5,282 bases of DNA from Syntrophaceae bacterium UBA2188. Its GTDB lineage: Bacteria; Desulfobacterota; BSN033; UBA1163. Of this stretch, positions 1 to 5,282 are shown piece after piece; the stretch's first letter is position 1; each line of letters begins with the position of its first letter. A model generated the notes under the pieces. It searched no databases. It worked only from the letters and a program-made list of their open reading frames with translations, and had not been told where the DNA came from. Location of the stretch: contig DCVM01000162.1 in the NCBI GenBank assembly GCA_002327985.1, forward strand, positions 1 through 5,282. Reading direction: 5' to 3'. The position numbers were made by a program, and so were the translations under genes.

Positions 1-256
1 ACCCCGCTAAACATGGTTCAAAAAATTGGCGCTGGATGTCCCTTTTCTAAAGGGAAGCAAATCCTAAACTGCAATCCCTGTCCCTTCAATTCCATCACCT
101 CTCAGGAATACCACGGAATTGCAGACCTGCCTTTAACTATCTTTGCCACCGCATCCATTGATTTACCTCATTTTGATGCTCTGAGCTCTCACTCAATCAC
201 TTCCAATAACCTTCTAATCGTAGTACCTCTTCGCTGTTAATTCCCATCAAAAGTGA

Positions 257-273
257 GTGAGATTTCGTCTCAC
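257..273. other. Small hairpin overlapping the first repeat unit
   Basis: GTGAGA at 257-262 pairs perfectly with TCTCAC at 268-273 around a 5-nt loop (TTTCG). No T-run follows on the + strand, so it is not an obvious terminator. It overlaps the start of the first 31-nt repeat unit, and the second unit has no equivalent hairpin. Confidence 0.3.
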
Positions 274-324
274 GGCAACGGTAGCGACGCCCGTTTCGTC
301 ACTCGGTAACGTTATTGGTGTCAA
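263..324. repeat. Diverged tandem pair of about 31 nt
   Basis: The 18 nt at 263-280 and the 18 nt at 294-311 match at 15 positions; both begin TTTCGTC and end AACG. The offset is 31 nt. The remaining 13 nt of each unit match only weakly, mostly through transitions. I cannot see a third unit on either side. This could be a degenerate tandem duplication or a fragment of a dispersed element. Confidence 0.4.
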
Positions 325-398
325 GGACTTTAGGTAACCCTTCACCTCTAAACCAAACGGGCCTCCTAACCGTAGCCCTAACCCAAAGACTCATTTTC

Positions 399-429
399 TC
401 CTCAGAGGTCAAGAAAGATAGACTGAGGA
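399..429 (+). promoter_or_regulatory. Possible leader hairpin upstream of the Spy-like gene
   Basis: TCCTCAG at 399-405 is the exact reverse complement of CTGAGGA at 423-429, leaving a 17-nt A-rich loop. It lies 18 nt upstream of the ribosome binding site at 447-456. If the transcript begins further upstream, this would be a structured part of the 5' leader. A 7-bp stem with a long loop is weak, so a regulatory role is only a suggestion. Confidence 0.25.
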
Positions 430-446
430 AGCTGAAATCCAGAAGG

Positions 447-456
447 AAGGAGGTGA
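447..456 (+). promoter_or_regulatory. Perfect 10-nt Shine-Dalgarno site for the first Spy-like gene
   Basis: AAGGAGGTGA is complementary over all ten bases to the usual 3' end of bacterial 16S rRNA and sits 6 nt before the ATG at 463. It fixes the start there and predicts very strong translation, in keeping with an abundant periplasmic protein. An upstream stretch, TTCACCTC at 341-348, is the exact complement of 450-457 and could in principle mask the site. Confidence 0.8.
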
Positions 457-462
457 ATCTAT

Positions 463-924
463 ATGAAAAAGAAGAGCATCATTGGCGTGAGTCTCGTTTT
501 AGCAGTGGCCTTAATGGCTACGATGGTATTTGCTGGAGGGATGGGCCGAGGGTTTGGGCCAGGGTATGGTATTGGATATGCTTACCCTGCCATTCCCAAC
601 CTGACAGCGGAGCAATCATCTAAGATTCAGGCTTTGCAGAAAGCCCATCTGGATGAAACCGCACCGCTCCGGAATGAGCTCCTTAAAAAGGGAGCAGAAC
701 TTCGAAGCTTCTGGTCGACTCCAAATCCTGATCAGGCTGCCATCACTGCCAAACAGAAGGAGATCTTGGATCTGAGATCCAAACTTCAGGAAAAGGGCAC
801 CAATTTCAGACTCGAAATCAGTAAGCTGGTCACTCCCGAGCAACAAGCTCAAATAGGGACATTTGGCTATGGGATGGGCTTTGGTCCAGGAATGGGCAAG
901 ATGGGCCGTATGGGCCGCTGGTAA
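463..924 (+). CDS. Secreted Spy/CpxP-like periplasmic protein, Gly/Met-rich
   Basis: A 153-aa protein of the LTxxQ (Spy/CpxP/ZraP-like) group, small periplasmic helical proteins that act as chaperones or metal and envelope-stress sensors. Residues 1-24 are a classical signal peptide with a KKK start, a hydrophobic core and a likely cut after VFA. A Gly-rich segment (25-40) follows, then LTAEQ at 47-51, long charged helices (about 48-120) and a second degenerate motif, VTPEQQ, at 123-128. The tail (133-153) is rich in Gly and Met and ends GRW; such tails could bind metal or stay unstructured. There is no Cys and one His (62). Length and layout fit the family. A terminator-like hairpin follows directly, and a shorter-tailed relative lies 62 nt downstream. 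The family call is firm, while chaperone versus metal-binding role is open. Confidence 0.85.
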   Translation: MKKKSIIGVSLVLAVALMATMVFAGGMGRGFGPGYGIGYAYPAIPNLTAEQSSKIQALQKAHLDETAPLRNELLKKGAELRSFWSTPNPDQAAITAKQKEILDLRSKLQEKGTNFRLEISKLVTPEQQAQIGTFGYGMGFGPGMGKMGRMGRW

Positions 925-927
925 TTT

Positions 928-963
928 AAAACGGAGGGTGGAACTCTCTATCCTCCGTTTTTC
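928..963 (+). terminator. Terminator-like hairpin between the two Spy-like genes
   Basis: AAAACGGAGG at 928-937 pairs over 10 bp with CCTCCGTTTT at 952-961 around a 14-nt loop, and the descending arm runs into a five-T tract at 958-962. This has the shape of an intrinsic terminator. It begins three bases after the stop codon at 922-924 and ends 24 nt before the next start, with no obvious promoter between. It may therefore be a partial terminator that makes the first gene more abundant than the second. Confidence 0.7.
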
Positions 964-986
964 TGGTTTTATCAAAGGATGGAATC

Positions 987-1514
987 ATGAATTTAAAAAA
1001 ATTTAATAACTCAAAAGGTAAGTCTCTTTTCAAATTGATTGGTCTAGTATTTATTCTTTTACTGCTCTTTAGCATCCGATTCTCAGAGGCAGAAGAGTCT
1101 CTTTATATTCAATATAGGCCGACCTTCAGGTCAGAAGTAAGAAGGGATTGCTCAAAGTCTTTAATGACCATCCTTACAGAAGAGCAGATAAATGCGTTGA
1201 CAGATCTCCAGAATTCTTTTTATATTGAAATAGGTCCCCTCCGGAGGGACCTGATGATCTCAAACTTTGAGTTTCGGCAATTAGTTTCTGATCCAAGGGT
1301 AGACCCGAAGGTTCTTCTTGATCGACAGAAGAGGATATTAGAGCTTCAGGCAAGGCTGGAGAGTCTTTCTCTTTCTTATCAGATGAAGGCGCGATCCATC
1401 TTCACAAATGAGCAGTTGGACCGACTCCCGTGGGATTGTATGCTGGGAATGGGAACAGGCTCAGGGATTAATGTAGGAATTGGAAGAGGCCCTCAAAGAG
1501 GGTTTCGTTGGTAA
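987..1514 (+). CDS. Second secreted Spy/LTxxQ-like protein with two cysteines
   Basis: A 175-aa predicted periplasmic protein. A Lys-rich start and hydrophobic stretch (residues 16-30) form a signal peptide, probably cut after SEA near residue 35. LTEEQ at 63-67 and FTNEQL at 139-144 mark the ends of a helical region, as in Spy-like proteins, and the spacing between the two motifs matches the gene upstream. The tail (153-175) is Gly/Arg-rich and ends FRW, echoing the GRW end of its neighbour, so the two look like diverged tandem paralogues. Unlike the neighbour it has two cysteines, 55 and 151, just outside the helical region, both in a DC context; they could form a disulfide. A ribosome binding site resembling AAGGA lies at 975-979, giving the start at 987. 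Function beyond the family is not visible. Confidence 0.75.
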   Translation: MNLKKFNNSKGKSLFKLIGLVFILLLLFSIRFSEAEESLYIQYRPTFRSEVRRDCSKSLMTILTEEQINALTDLQNSFYIEIGPLRRDLMISNFEFRQLVSDPRVDPKVLLDRQKRILELQARLESLSLSYQMKARSIFTNEQLDRLPWDCMLGMGTGSGINVGIGRGPQRGFRW

Positions 1515-1563
1515 GAAGTACCTTGCGGCGGGACTTCAGGCAGGATACTTCCAGAGCTTCTGG
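1515..1563. other. Inverted repeats after the second Spy-like gene
   Basis: GAAGTA at 1515-1520 can pair with TACTTC at 1546-1551, and the same GAAGT can instead pair with ACTTC at 1533-1537, so two hairpins exclude each other. Next, CCAGA at 1551-1555 pairs with TCTGG at 1559-1563 around GCT. No T-run follows, so this is not a standard intrinsic terminator. It could be a mRNA 3'-end stabiliser or simply chance pairing. Confidence 0.3.
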
Positions 1564-1582
1564 CCGATGACAAGAGGCAACA

Positions 1583-1640
1583 GTATTAACAAAATAATTT
1601 AAGAACTTACCAAATGGGTTAATTTCAATAAATATTATGG
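1583..1640 (+). promoter_or_regulatory. AT-rich region, possible promoter of the downstream cluster
   Basis: Only 13 of the 60 bases at 1581-1640 are G or C, far below the flanking genes, and this is the longest gap (156 nt) after 463. A -10-like TATTAT lies at 1633-1638, 32 nt before the next ATG. The best -35-like partner, TTACCA at 1607-1612, is 20 nt away, which is too far for a good sigma-70 promoter. I infer a promoter from position and composition rather than from clear boxes. Confidence 0.3.
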
Positions 1641-1670
1641 AAAATCTCATTATCAGAGGGGGGTTGGAAA

Positions 1671-2549
1671 ATGGAAAAGAAAATCTTTTGGACGGGAATG
1701 CTGATTGTGTTTGTTCTGGCATTATCTGTACCGGGTTTTTCAGAGGAAGACAAGATCGGCGAGGTAGCCATCAATACTTTCAGAACTCAGATACGGCTTC
1801 CGCCAGGGATAGAGATTAGATTTTTAGAGAAGAAGGAGAGTCCGATCTCGGACTTTTATTCAGTCAAATTACTGATTGTTTATCCGGACAAAGAAGTCCC
1901 AGTCGTCGTTTATGTGGATAAATTGGGAGAAAAAGTCATCATCGGCAATCTCTTCATCAAGGGGGAGAATGTAAACACGAAAGAAGCAGGTCCACCCAAA
2001 CCTCGGAAAATCGATATGGGGCTTCTGGAGATAGAAAAATCCCCTTTTATCGGAAATAAAGGAGCCAAGGTAACGATTGTTGAGTTTTCGAACTTCCAGT
2101 GTCCCTACTGCATGGATTCATGGTCAAAATTCTTGGGACTTATGAAGCGATACCCACAAGATTTTAAGTACATATTCAAACATTTCCCATTTCAAACGCA
2201 GGGAAAGACCTTTGAACTTTCTGAGATGGCCGCCGCAGCCCAGGAAGTGAGCAATGAGGCTTTCTGGCTTATCCATGATTTCTTTTTCACGAAAGAGGGT
2301 CAAAATATTGCCAATCTTGAAAAAGGGGCTGTGAAGCAGAAGGTTGAGCAACTCCTTAAAGGAAAAGGGTACGATCTCAAAATCTTTCAGTCCGCCCTTG
2401 AGACAGGCAGGGCAAGAAATAGAGTCCTTGAAGATATGGCTTTGGCAGAGAGATTTCGAATGACATCGACTCCCACAAAGATCGTGAACGGAGATATGAT
2501 CGTGGGTCTAACCCCGGATAGTACCTTGGAGCGATATTTGGGGAAATAA
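1671..2549 (+). CDS. Secreted thiol:disulfide oxidoreductase, DsbC-like N-domain plus DsbA-like CPYC domain
   Basis: A 292-aa predicted periplasmic protein. Residues 1-24 form a signal peptide. Residues about 30-100 (LPPGIEIR, then SPISDFYSVKL, then a VYVDKLGEKVIIGNLF-type strand) resemble the small N-terminal dimerisation domain of DsbC/DsbG isomerases. Residues about 120-292 form a DsbA-like thioredoxin fold (Thioredoxin_4 type): IVEFSNFQ leads into the active site Cys144-Pro-Tyr-Cys147, an inserted helical region spans about 180-260, and TSTPTKIVNG supplies the cis-Pro at 268. The active pair should make, break or shuffle disulfides in exported proteins. The CPYC dipeptide is not the CPHC of classical DsbA, and the fused N-domain argues for isomerase or reductase work. 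GAGGGGGG at 1656-1663 fixes the start. It heads the cluster, 14 nt before the ATPase gene. The second Spy-like protein, with two Cys, is a possible client. Confidence 0.85.
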   Translation: MEKKIFWTGMLIVFVLALSVPGFSEEDKIGEVAINTFRTQIRLPPGIEIRFLEKKESPISDFYSVKLLIVYPDKEVPVVVYVDKLGEKVIIGNLFIKGENVNTKEAGPPKPRKIDMGLLEIEKSPFIGNKGAKVTIVEFSNFQCPYCMDSWSKFLGLMKRYPQDFKYIFKHFPFQTQGKTFELSEMAAAAQEVSNEAFWLIHDFFFTKEGQNIANLEKGAVKQKVEQLLKGKGYDLKIFQSALETGRARNRVLEDMALAERFRMTSTPTKIVNGDMIVGLTPDSTLERYLGK

Positions 2550-2563
2550 GGAAAGGAGAAATT

Positions 2564-3301
2564 ATGGGACTGGTAGTGGCAGAGAATATTACCAAAATTT
2601 ACAGTGTTGTGGCTACAAAGGTAAGCAAAGATTATCAGGCCGGGGAGATTGCAATCAGAGCACTCAATGAGGTGAGTTTTGAAATCGAACCCGCCTCTTT
2701 TGTCTCCTTTGTCGGCCCTTCGGGAAGCGGTAAAACAACGCTTCTCAATTTGATCGGGTGCCTTGATAAGCCCACTGAAGGTAAATTAGAGGTGGCGGGG
2801 ACCGATGTGTTGCATCTGGACCGAAAGCAGAGCGCCGCATTCCGGGGGAATAATCTCGGATTTATCTTTCAGGACTTCAATCTCCTCCCTGTTCTTACGG
2901 TATTTGAAAATATTGAATACCCTCTTCTGATGGTTCAGAATATTCCTGGAGGAGAAAGGAAAAAGAGGATTATGACCCTTCTGGAAGCGGTTGGGATGAT
3001 TGAACAAAAGGATAAGTTTCCCGATCAGATATCAGGTGGTCAGAAGCAGAGGGTGGCTATTGCCAGGGCTTTGGTCACAAATCCCAAACTGGTTCTGGCT
3101 GACGAGCCAACTGCCAATCTTGATCATAAGACAGCCTTTATGGTCCTTGAGTCGATGAAAAAGATGAGGAATGAGTTTCAGACGACCTTCATCTTCTCCA
3201 CCCATGACCAGAAAATCGTGGGTGAAGCCGAGATTGTATACAGTTTGGAGGATGGGGAACTGGTTGGAAAACAGGTTAAAGGAGGAGAGAAAAATGCGTA
3301 A
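2564..3301 (+). CDS. ABC transporter ATP-binding protein, MacB/LolD type
   Basis: A 245-aa cytoplasmic ATPase that would power the permease encoded next. All the needed motifs are intact: Walker A GPSGSGKTT (51-59), Q-loop Gln103, signature ISGGQKQR (156-163), Walker B LVLADEP (176-182) with catalytic Glu181, D-loop ANLD (184-187) and switch His214. GEIAIRALNEVSFEIE (27-42) is typical of the LolD/MacB/FtsE branch that pairs with FtsX-fold permeases. The N-terminus is about ten residues longer than usual: VVAENITKIYS (4-14) is followed by VVATKVSKDYQ (15-25), which looks like a duplicated first strand. The second copy carries the A-loop Tyr24 in the normal position. AAAGGAG at 2552-2558 sets the start. 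Its end overlaps the permease start by 8 nt. The substrate cannot be told from the ATPase. Confidence 0.93.
   Translation: MGLVVAENITKIYSVVATKVSKDYQAGEIAIRALNEVSFEIEPASFVSFVGPSGSGKTTLLNLIGCLDKPTEGKLEVAGTDVLHLDRKQSAAFRGNNLGFIFQDFNLLPVLTVFENIEYPLLMVQNIPGGERKKRIMTLLEAVGMIEQKDKFPDQISGGQKQRVAIARALVTNPKLVLADEPTANLDHKTAFMVLESMKKMRNEFQTTFIFSTHDQKIVGEAEIVYSLEDGELVGKQVKGGEKNA
3281..3287 (+). promoter_or_regulatory. Ribosome binding site that sets the permease start
   Basis: GGAGGAG lies 6 nt before the ATG at 3294, inside the last codons of the ATPase gene. The permease frame stays open upstream to an ATG at 3171, but that would add 41 charged residues ahead of the usual MRNLFKIAFRNLLRYKRR start. The site and the homology-like start agree on 3294, implying coupled translation of the two subunits. 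Confidence 0.8.
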
Positions 3302-4535
3302 TCTATTTAAAATCGCTTTCAGAAATCTTCTAAGGTATAAGCGGAGGACATTGCTTACAGCCTCTCTGGTTACACTCGGGATTGTCTTTGTTTTACTCTT
3401 TGTCTCCATCACAGGGTCTTTTAAGAGCATGATGATCGGCCAGATGACCGATTCAATGTTAGGCCATCTGCAGGTTCATCGAAAGGGTTACTTGGCATCT
3501 ATCGATAACCTTCCTCTCAACTTGAATCTCAAGATGCAGGCTTATAAGAAATTGGAGGGGATTCTCAATCAACAGTTAGAGATTGAAGCCATCTCTCCAA
3601 GGATCAAATTCGGGGGGATGTTCAGCACCTTTGTGGAGACAACCAACATCAGACTCAATGGAGTCTACCCGGATCGGGAATTGAAAACAGTCCCCCTTCT
3701 GCCTTCGAGAGTTACCAATGCCAGGGGAACATCTCTTGAGAAGGGAGAAATATGGATCCCTGAATTGATGTCGAAGAGCATGAAGGTCAATGTCGGCGAC
3801 ACCGTGGTCATTATTGCCACGAACAAGGATGGCTCCGTTAACGGGAAACAATTTAAGGTTGCAGGGGTCCTCGAAAGTATTACAGGCCCGGGCGGAAGGG
3901 ATGGCTACATTCATATTGATGATGCAATGGAGGTTTTAAGAATGGAGGAGATGGAGGTGAGTGAGATCGCCATCCGGCTAAAAGACTTTGGCCGACTGCA
4001 AGGCTTCAGCGACAAACTTGAGGGAATTCTATCCGGAGAACTCAACAAGCAGGGCAAGCCCATGTTTGAGGTCCACACCTGGGAAAAACTCTCTCCATTT
4101 TATAACATTGCAAGGATGATCGATATTATGGCGTTCTTTATTAAATTGATGCTGATTGCCATTGTTTTAATCAGCATCATGAACGTGATGATTATGGCTG
4201 TTTATGAACGGATCAGGGAAATCGGAACGATTGCCGCCATTGGAACGCTTCCCGGAAAGATTCTTTCGCTCTTCGTCCTGGAAGGATTGTCCCTTGGAGT
4301 GCTGGGAGTTGTGGCAGGAAACATTCTGGGATTTATCATCATTACAATCCTTAATTTCTCTAAGATGACCTTCAGCTTTGGAAGGCAGACTGGATTGATT
4401 CTCTCGGCTCAGGTGGCTCCGATGGATATGGTTGTTATTTCTCTCATTGTTATCGTTATATCTGTGATTGCAAGCCTGCAGCCTGCCCTGAAGGCATCAA
4501 GGATGGAACCTATAAAAGCCTTAAGGCATGTATAG
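3294..4535 (+). CDS. ABC transporter permease, MacB/LolC-E type (FtsX fold)
   Basis: A 413-aa inner membrane protein with the type VII ABC layout: a cytoplasmic amphipathic start (NLFKIAFRNLLRYKRR), TM1 at about 20-42, a large periplasmic MacB_PCD-type domain (about 43-275), then TM2 (about 277-303), TM3 (about 323-355) and TM4 (about 378-398). YERIREIGTIAAIGTLPGKI (304-323) is the conserved loop after TM2 that contacts the ATPase. The C-terminus, PALKASRMEPIKALRHV, is the family's closing motif. These transporters work as mechanotransmitters, extracting lipoproteins or driving efflux, rather than as channels. The segment LGHLQVHRKGY (56-66) is, as I recall, typical of permeases encoded beside LolA-like proteins, which fits the gene at 4973. 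One permease gene with one ATPase gene suggests a homodimeric permease rather than the LolC+LolE heterodimer. The next gene starts 14 nt after the stop. Confidence 0.9.
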   Translation: MRNLFKIAFRNLLRYKRRTLLTASLVTLGIVFVLLFVSITGSFKSMMIGQMTDSMLGHLQVHRKGYLASIDNLPLNLNLKMQAYKKLEGILNQQLEIEAISPRIKFGGMFSTFVETTNIRLNGVYPDRELKTVPLLPSRVTNARGTSLEKGEIWIPELMSKSMKVNVGDTVVIIATNKDGSVNGKQFKVAGVLESITGPGGRDGYIHIDDAMEVLRMEEMEVSEIAIRLKDFGRLQGFSDKLEGILSGELNKQGKPMFEVHTWEKLSPFYNIARMIDIMAFFIKLMLIAIVLISIMNVMIMAVYERIREIGTIAAIGTLPGKILSLFVLEGLSLGVLGVVAGNILGFIIITILNFSKMTFSFGRQTGLILSAQVAPMDMVVISLIVIVISVIASLQPALKASRMEPIKALRHV

Positions 4536-4549
4536 AAAGGAGAAGTGTC

Positions 4550-4939
4550 ATGAAAAGAGTATTATTTTTGATTGTGGTTCTGTTCCTTTTTGTAACCGGG
4601 TTGGTCTTTGCCCAACCCAAGGAGAAAATCGCCATAGCGGCCGATGGAAAGACAACCGCGGCGAAGGTGAGCAGTGTAGCTGCCCGCAGCCCTTATTATT
4701 TACTCTTTGACGGAAGCGGGAAATTATTGGAAACATTGGAAAACCCCTACCAAGCGGCTAAAAGCGGGGCCGCGGCTTCCGTATTGTCCCTGCTGGCGAA
4801 AAAGGGTGTGATGTTGATCATAGCCGGGGATTTTGGAGATAATATGATTCGGGATATGAAAGGCAAAGGAATCAAATATGTAGAATTCAAAGGTAGTGTC
4901 AAGGAAGCTTTAGAGAAGGGGTTGGGAACGGAAAAGTAA
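4550..4939 (+). CDS. Exported NifX/NafY-like (dinitrogenase iron-molybdenum cofactor fold) protein
   Basis: A 129-aa protein. Residues 1-21 are a strong signal peptide (MKR, a long Leu/Val/Phe core, cut after VFA before Gln22). The rest follows the Nitro_FeMo-Co domain pattern: first strand KIAIAADGKT (26-35), a variable loop VSSVAARSPYYLLFD (40-54), a strand with ETLENPY (61-67), a Gly/Ala-rich helix (AAKSGAAASVLSLLAKKG, 69-86), the strand VMLIIAGDFGDNM (87-99), and the end KYVEFKGSVKEALEKGL (109-125). Known relatives (NifX, NafY, NifB C-terminal domain) bind iron-molybdenum cofactor precursors in the cytosol. This one should be periplasmic or membrane-anchored, and it has no Cys and no His, so ordinary soft-metal ligands are missing. 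AAAGGAG at 4536-4542 supports the start. It sits between a Lol-type permease and a LolA-like gene; the role is unknown. Confidence 0.8.
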   Translation: MKRVLFLIVVLFLFVTGLVFAQPKEKIAIAADGKTTAAKVSSVAARSPYYLLFDGSGKLLETLENPYQAAKSGAAASVLSLLAKKGVMLIIAGDFGDNMIRDMKGKGIKYVEFKGSVKEALEKGLGTEK

Positions 4940-4972
4940 AGAGGGATAATTTTTTGAGAAAGGGGAAAAAAG

Positions 4973-5282
4973 ATGCTTAAGACTATAACTCTATTAATTC
5001 TCTTGGTCTTGGCCGCTCCGGCTTGGGCCATCGACGGCAACCAGCTTTTGAAACAGATCGACCGAAATCTCAATCCTGAATCCTACGAACTCTACAGAAA
5101 GCTCGTCAATATTGAACCGGATGGGAGAAAGAAGGAATATGTCCTCTTTACAGTAAAAAAAGGGAGGGATAAGGTGGCGGCCCTGTTTTTATCGCCAGCA
5201 AGCGAGAAGGGAAGGAGCACTTTAAGGCTGGAAGACAATATGTGGCTCTATATTCCTAATGTGGGCAAGCCTGTCCGGATCA
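4973..5282 (+). CDS. Outer membrane lipoprotein-sorting (LolA-like) protein, 5' part
   Basis: The first 103 codons of a gene cut off by the window edge. Residues 1-19 are a signal peptide with a likely cut after AWA. The mature start (NQLLKQIDRNLNPESYELYRKLVNIE) and the strand pattern GRSTLRLEDNMWLYIPNVGKPVRI (80-103) match the LolA-like family usually annotated as outer membrane lipoprotein-sorting protein, a half-barrel that shields acyl chains in the periplasm. AAAGGGG at 4959-4965 lies 7 nt before the ATG, and the gap from the previous stop is 33 nt, so it is probably co-transcribed with the ABC genes. Partnership with that ABC pair is inferred from the neighbourhood. The full family member would be roughly twice as long; the rest lies outside the window. 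Confidence 0.8.
   Translation, partial: MLKTITLLILLVLAAPAWAIDGNQLLKQIDRNLNPESYELYRKLVNIEPDGRKKEYVLFTVKKGRDKVAALFLSPASEKGRSTLRLEDNMWLYIPNVGKPVRI

Larger units (their letters stand above)
1..446. other. Upstream region without a convincing gene
   Basis: No reading frame here looks like a real protein. The + strand frame at 13-240 has no ribosome binding site and an unnatural composition, so I reject it. The minus strand holds three short frames: 299-394 (31 aa, with a GAGGAG-like site ahead of it), 102-158 (18 aa, preceded by GAGGT) and 18-95 (25 aa). They lie in different frames, separated by stops, and I recognise none of them. They could be remnants of a decayed reverse-strand gene or an interspersed repeat, or chance. 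The right part (about 320-446) is probably the promoter and leader of the gene at 463, but I find no clear -35/-10 pair. I see no tRNA or rRNA. Confidence 0.5.

Noticed and set aside
13..240. Open + strand frame of 75 aa
   Set aside because: No ribosome binding site near the ATG, no recognisable domain, and a Ser/Pro/Ile/Leu-rich mix typical of an antisense or non-coding frame.
1..446. CRISPR array or tRNA in the gene-free region
   Set aside because: There is only one diverged repeat pair with no regular spacers, and no cloverleaf or T-loop sequence is visible.
315..623. + strand frame of 102 aa overlapping the first Spy-like gene
   Set aside because: It runs out of frame through the signal peptide region of a well-supported gene and has no ribosome site of its own; it is a shadow.
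3171..3293. Longer start for the permease at 3171
   Set aside because: It would add 41 residues with charged, non-family sequence inside the ATPase gene; the ATG at 3294 has a good ribosome site and begins the typical family N-terminus.
3032..3430. Minus-strand frame of 132 aa
   Set aside because: It is antisense to the conserved ATPase motifs and the permease start, with no supporting ribosome site or domain.
4747..5073. Minus-strand frame of 108 aa
   Set aside because: It is antisense to the NifX-like gene and the LolA-like start, both of which have signal peptides and ribosome sites.

Overview
The window reads as bacterial DNA from a Gram-negative, mid-GC genome with dense co-directional genes and strong Shine-Dalgarno sites. 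The gene mix suggests an anaerobic or uncultured lineage of the Desulfobacterota (deltaproteobacterial) type: Met/Gly-rich Spy-like periplasmic proteins, a MacB/Lol-type ABC pair, an outer-membrane lipoprotein-sorting-like protein and a NifX-type domain. That assignment is inference from gene content only; no rRNA or other phylogenetic marker is present.

Layout. Positions 1-446 hold no convincing gene. They contain a diverged pair of 31-nt repeats, short hairpins, and small reverse-strand frames that could be decayed coding sequence. From 463 all genes lie on the + strand. Two small secreted Spy/CpxP-like proteins (463-924 and 987-1514) are separated by a terminator-like hairpin. After an AT-rich gap (1515-1670) comes a cluster: a secreted disulfide oxidoreductase with a DsbC-like N-terminal domain and a DsbA-like CPYC domain (1671-2549), an ABC ATPase (2564-3301), an FtsX/MacB-fold permease overlapping it by 8 nt (3294-4535), a small exported protein with a NifX/NafY-type fold (4550-4939), and the start of an outer-membrane lipoprotein-sorting (LolA-like) protein that runs off the right edge (4973-5282).

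How they may work together. Every complete product is predicted to be exported or membrane-associated, except the ATPase, which would sit on the inner face of the permease. The ATPase, permease and LolA-like protein fit an envelope export module that moves a lipid or lipoprotein substrate from the inner membrane across the periplasm. The Spy-like proteins and the thiol oxidoreductase fit periplasmic folding and stress care. The odd member is the NifX-like domain: its relatives are cytosolic carriers of iron-molybdenum cluster precursors, but this copy has a clear signal peptide and no Cys or His. It is the best candidate here for something not well described.
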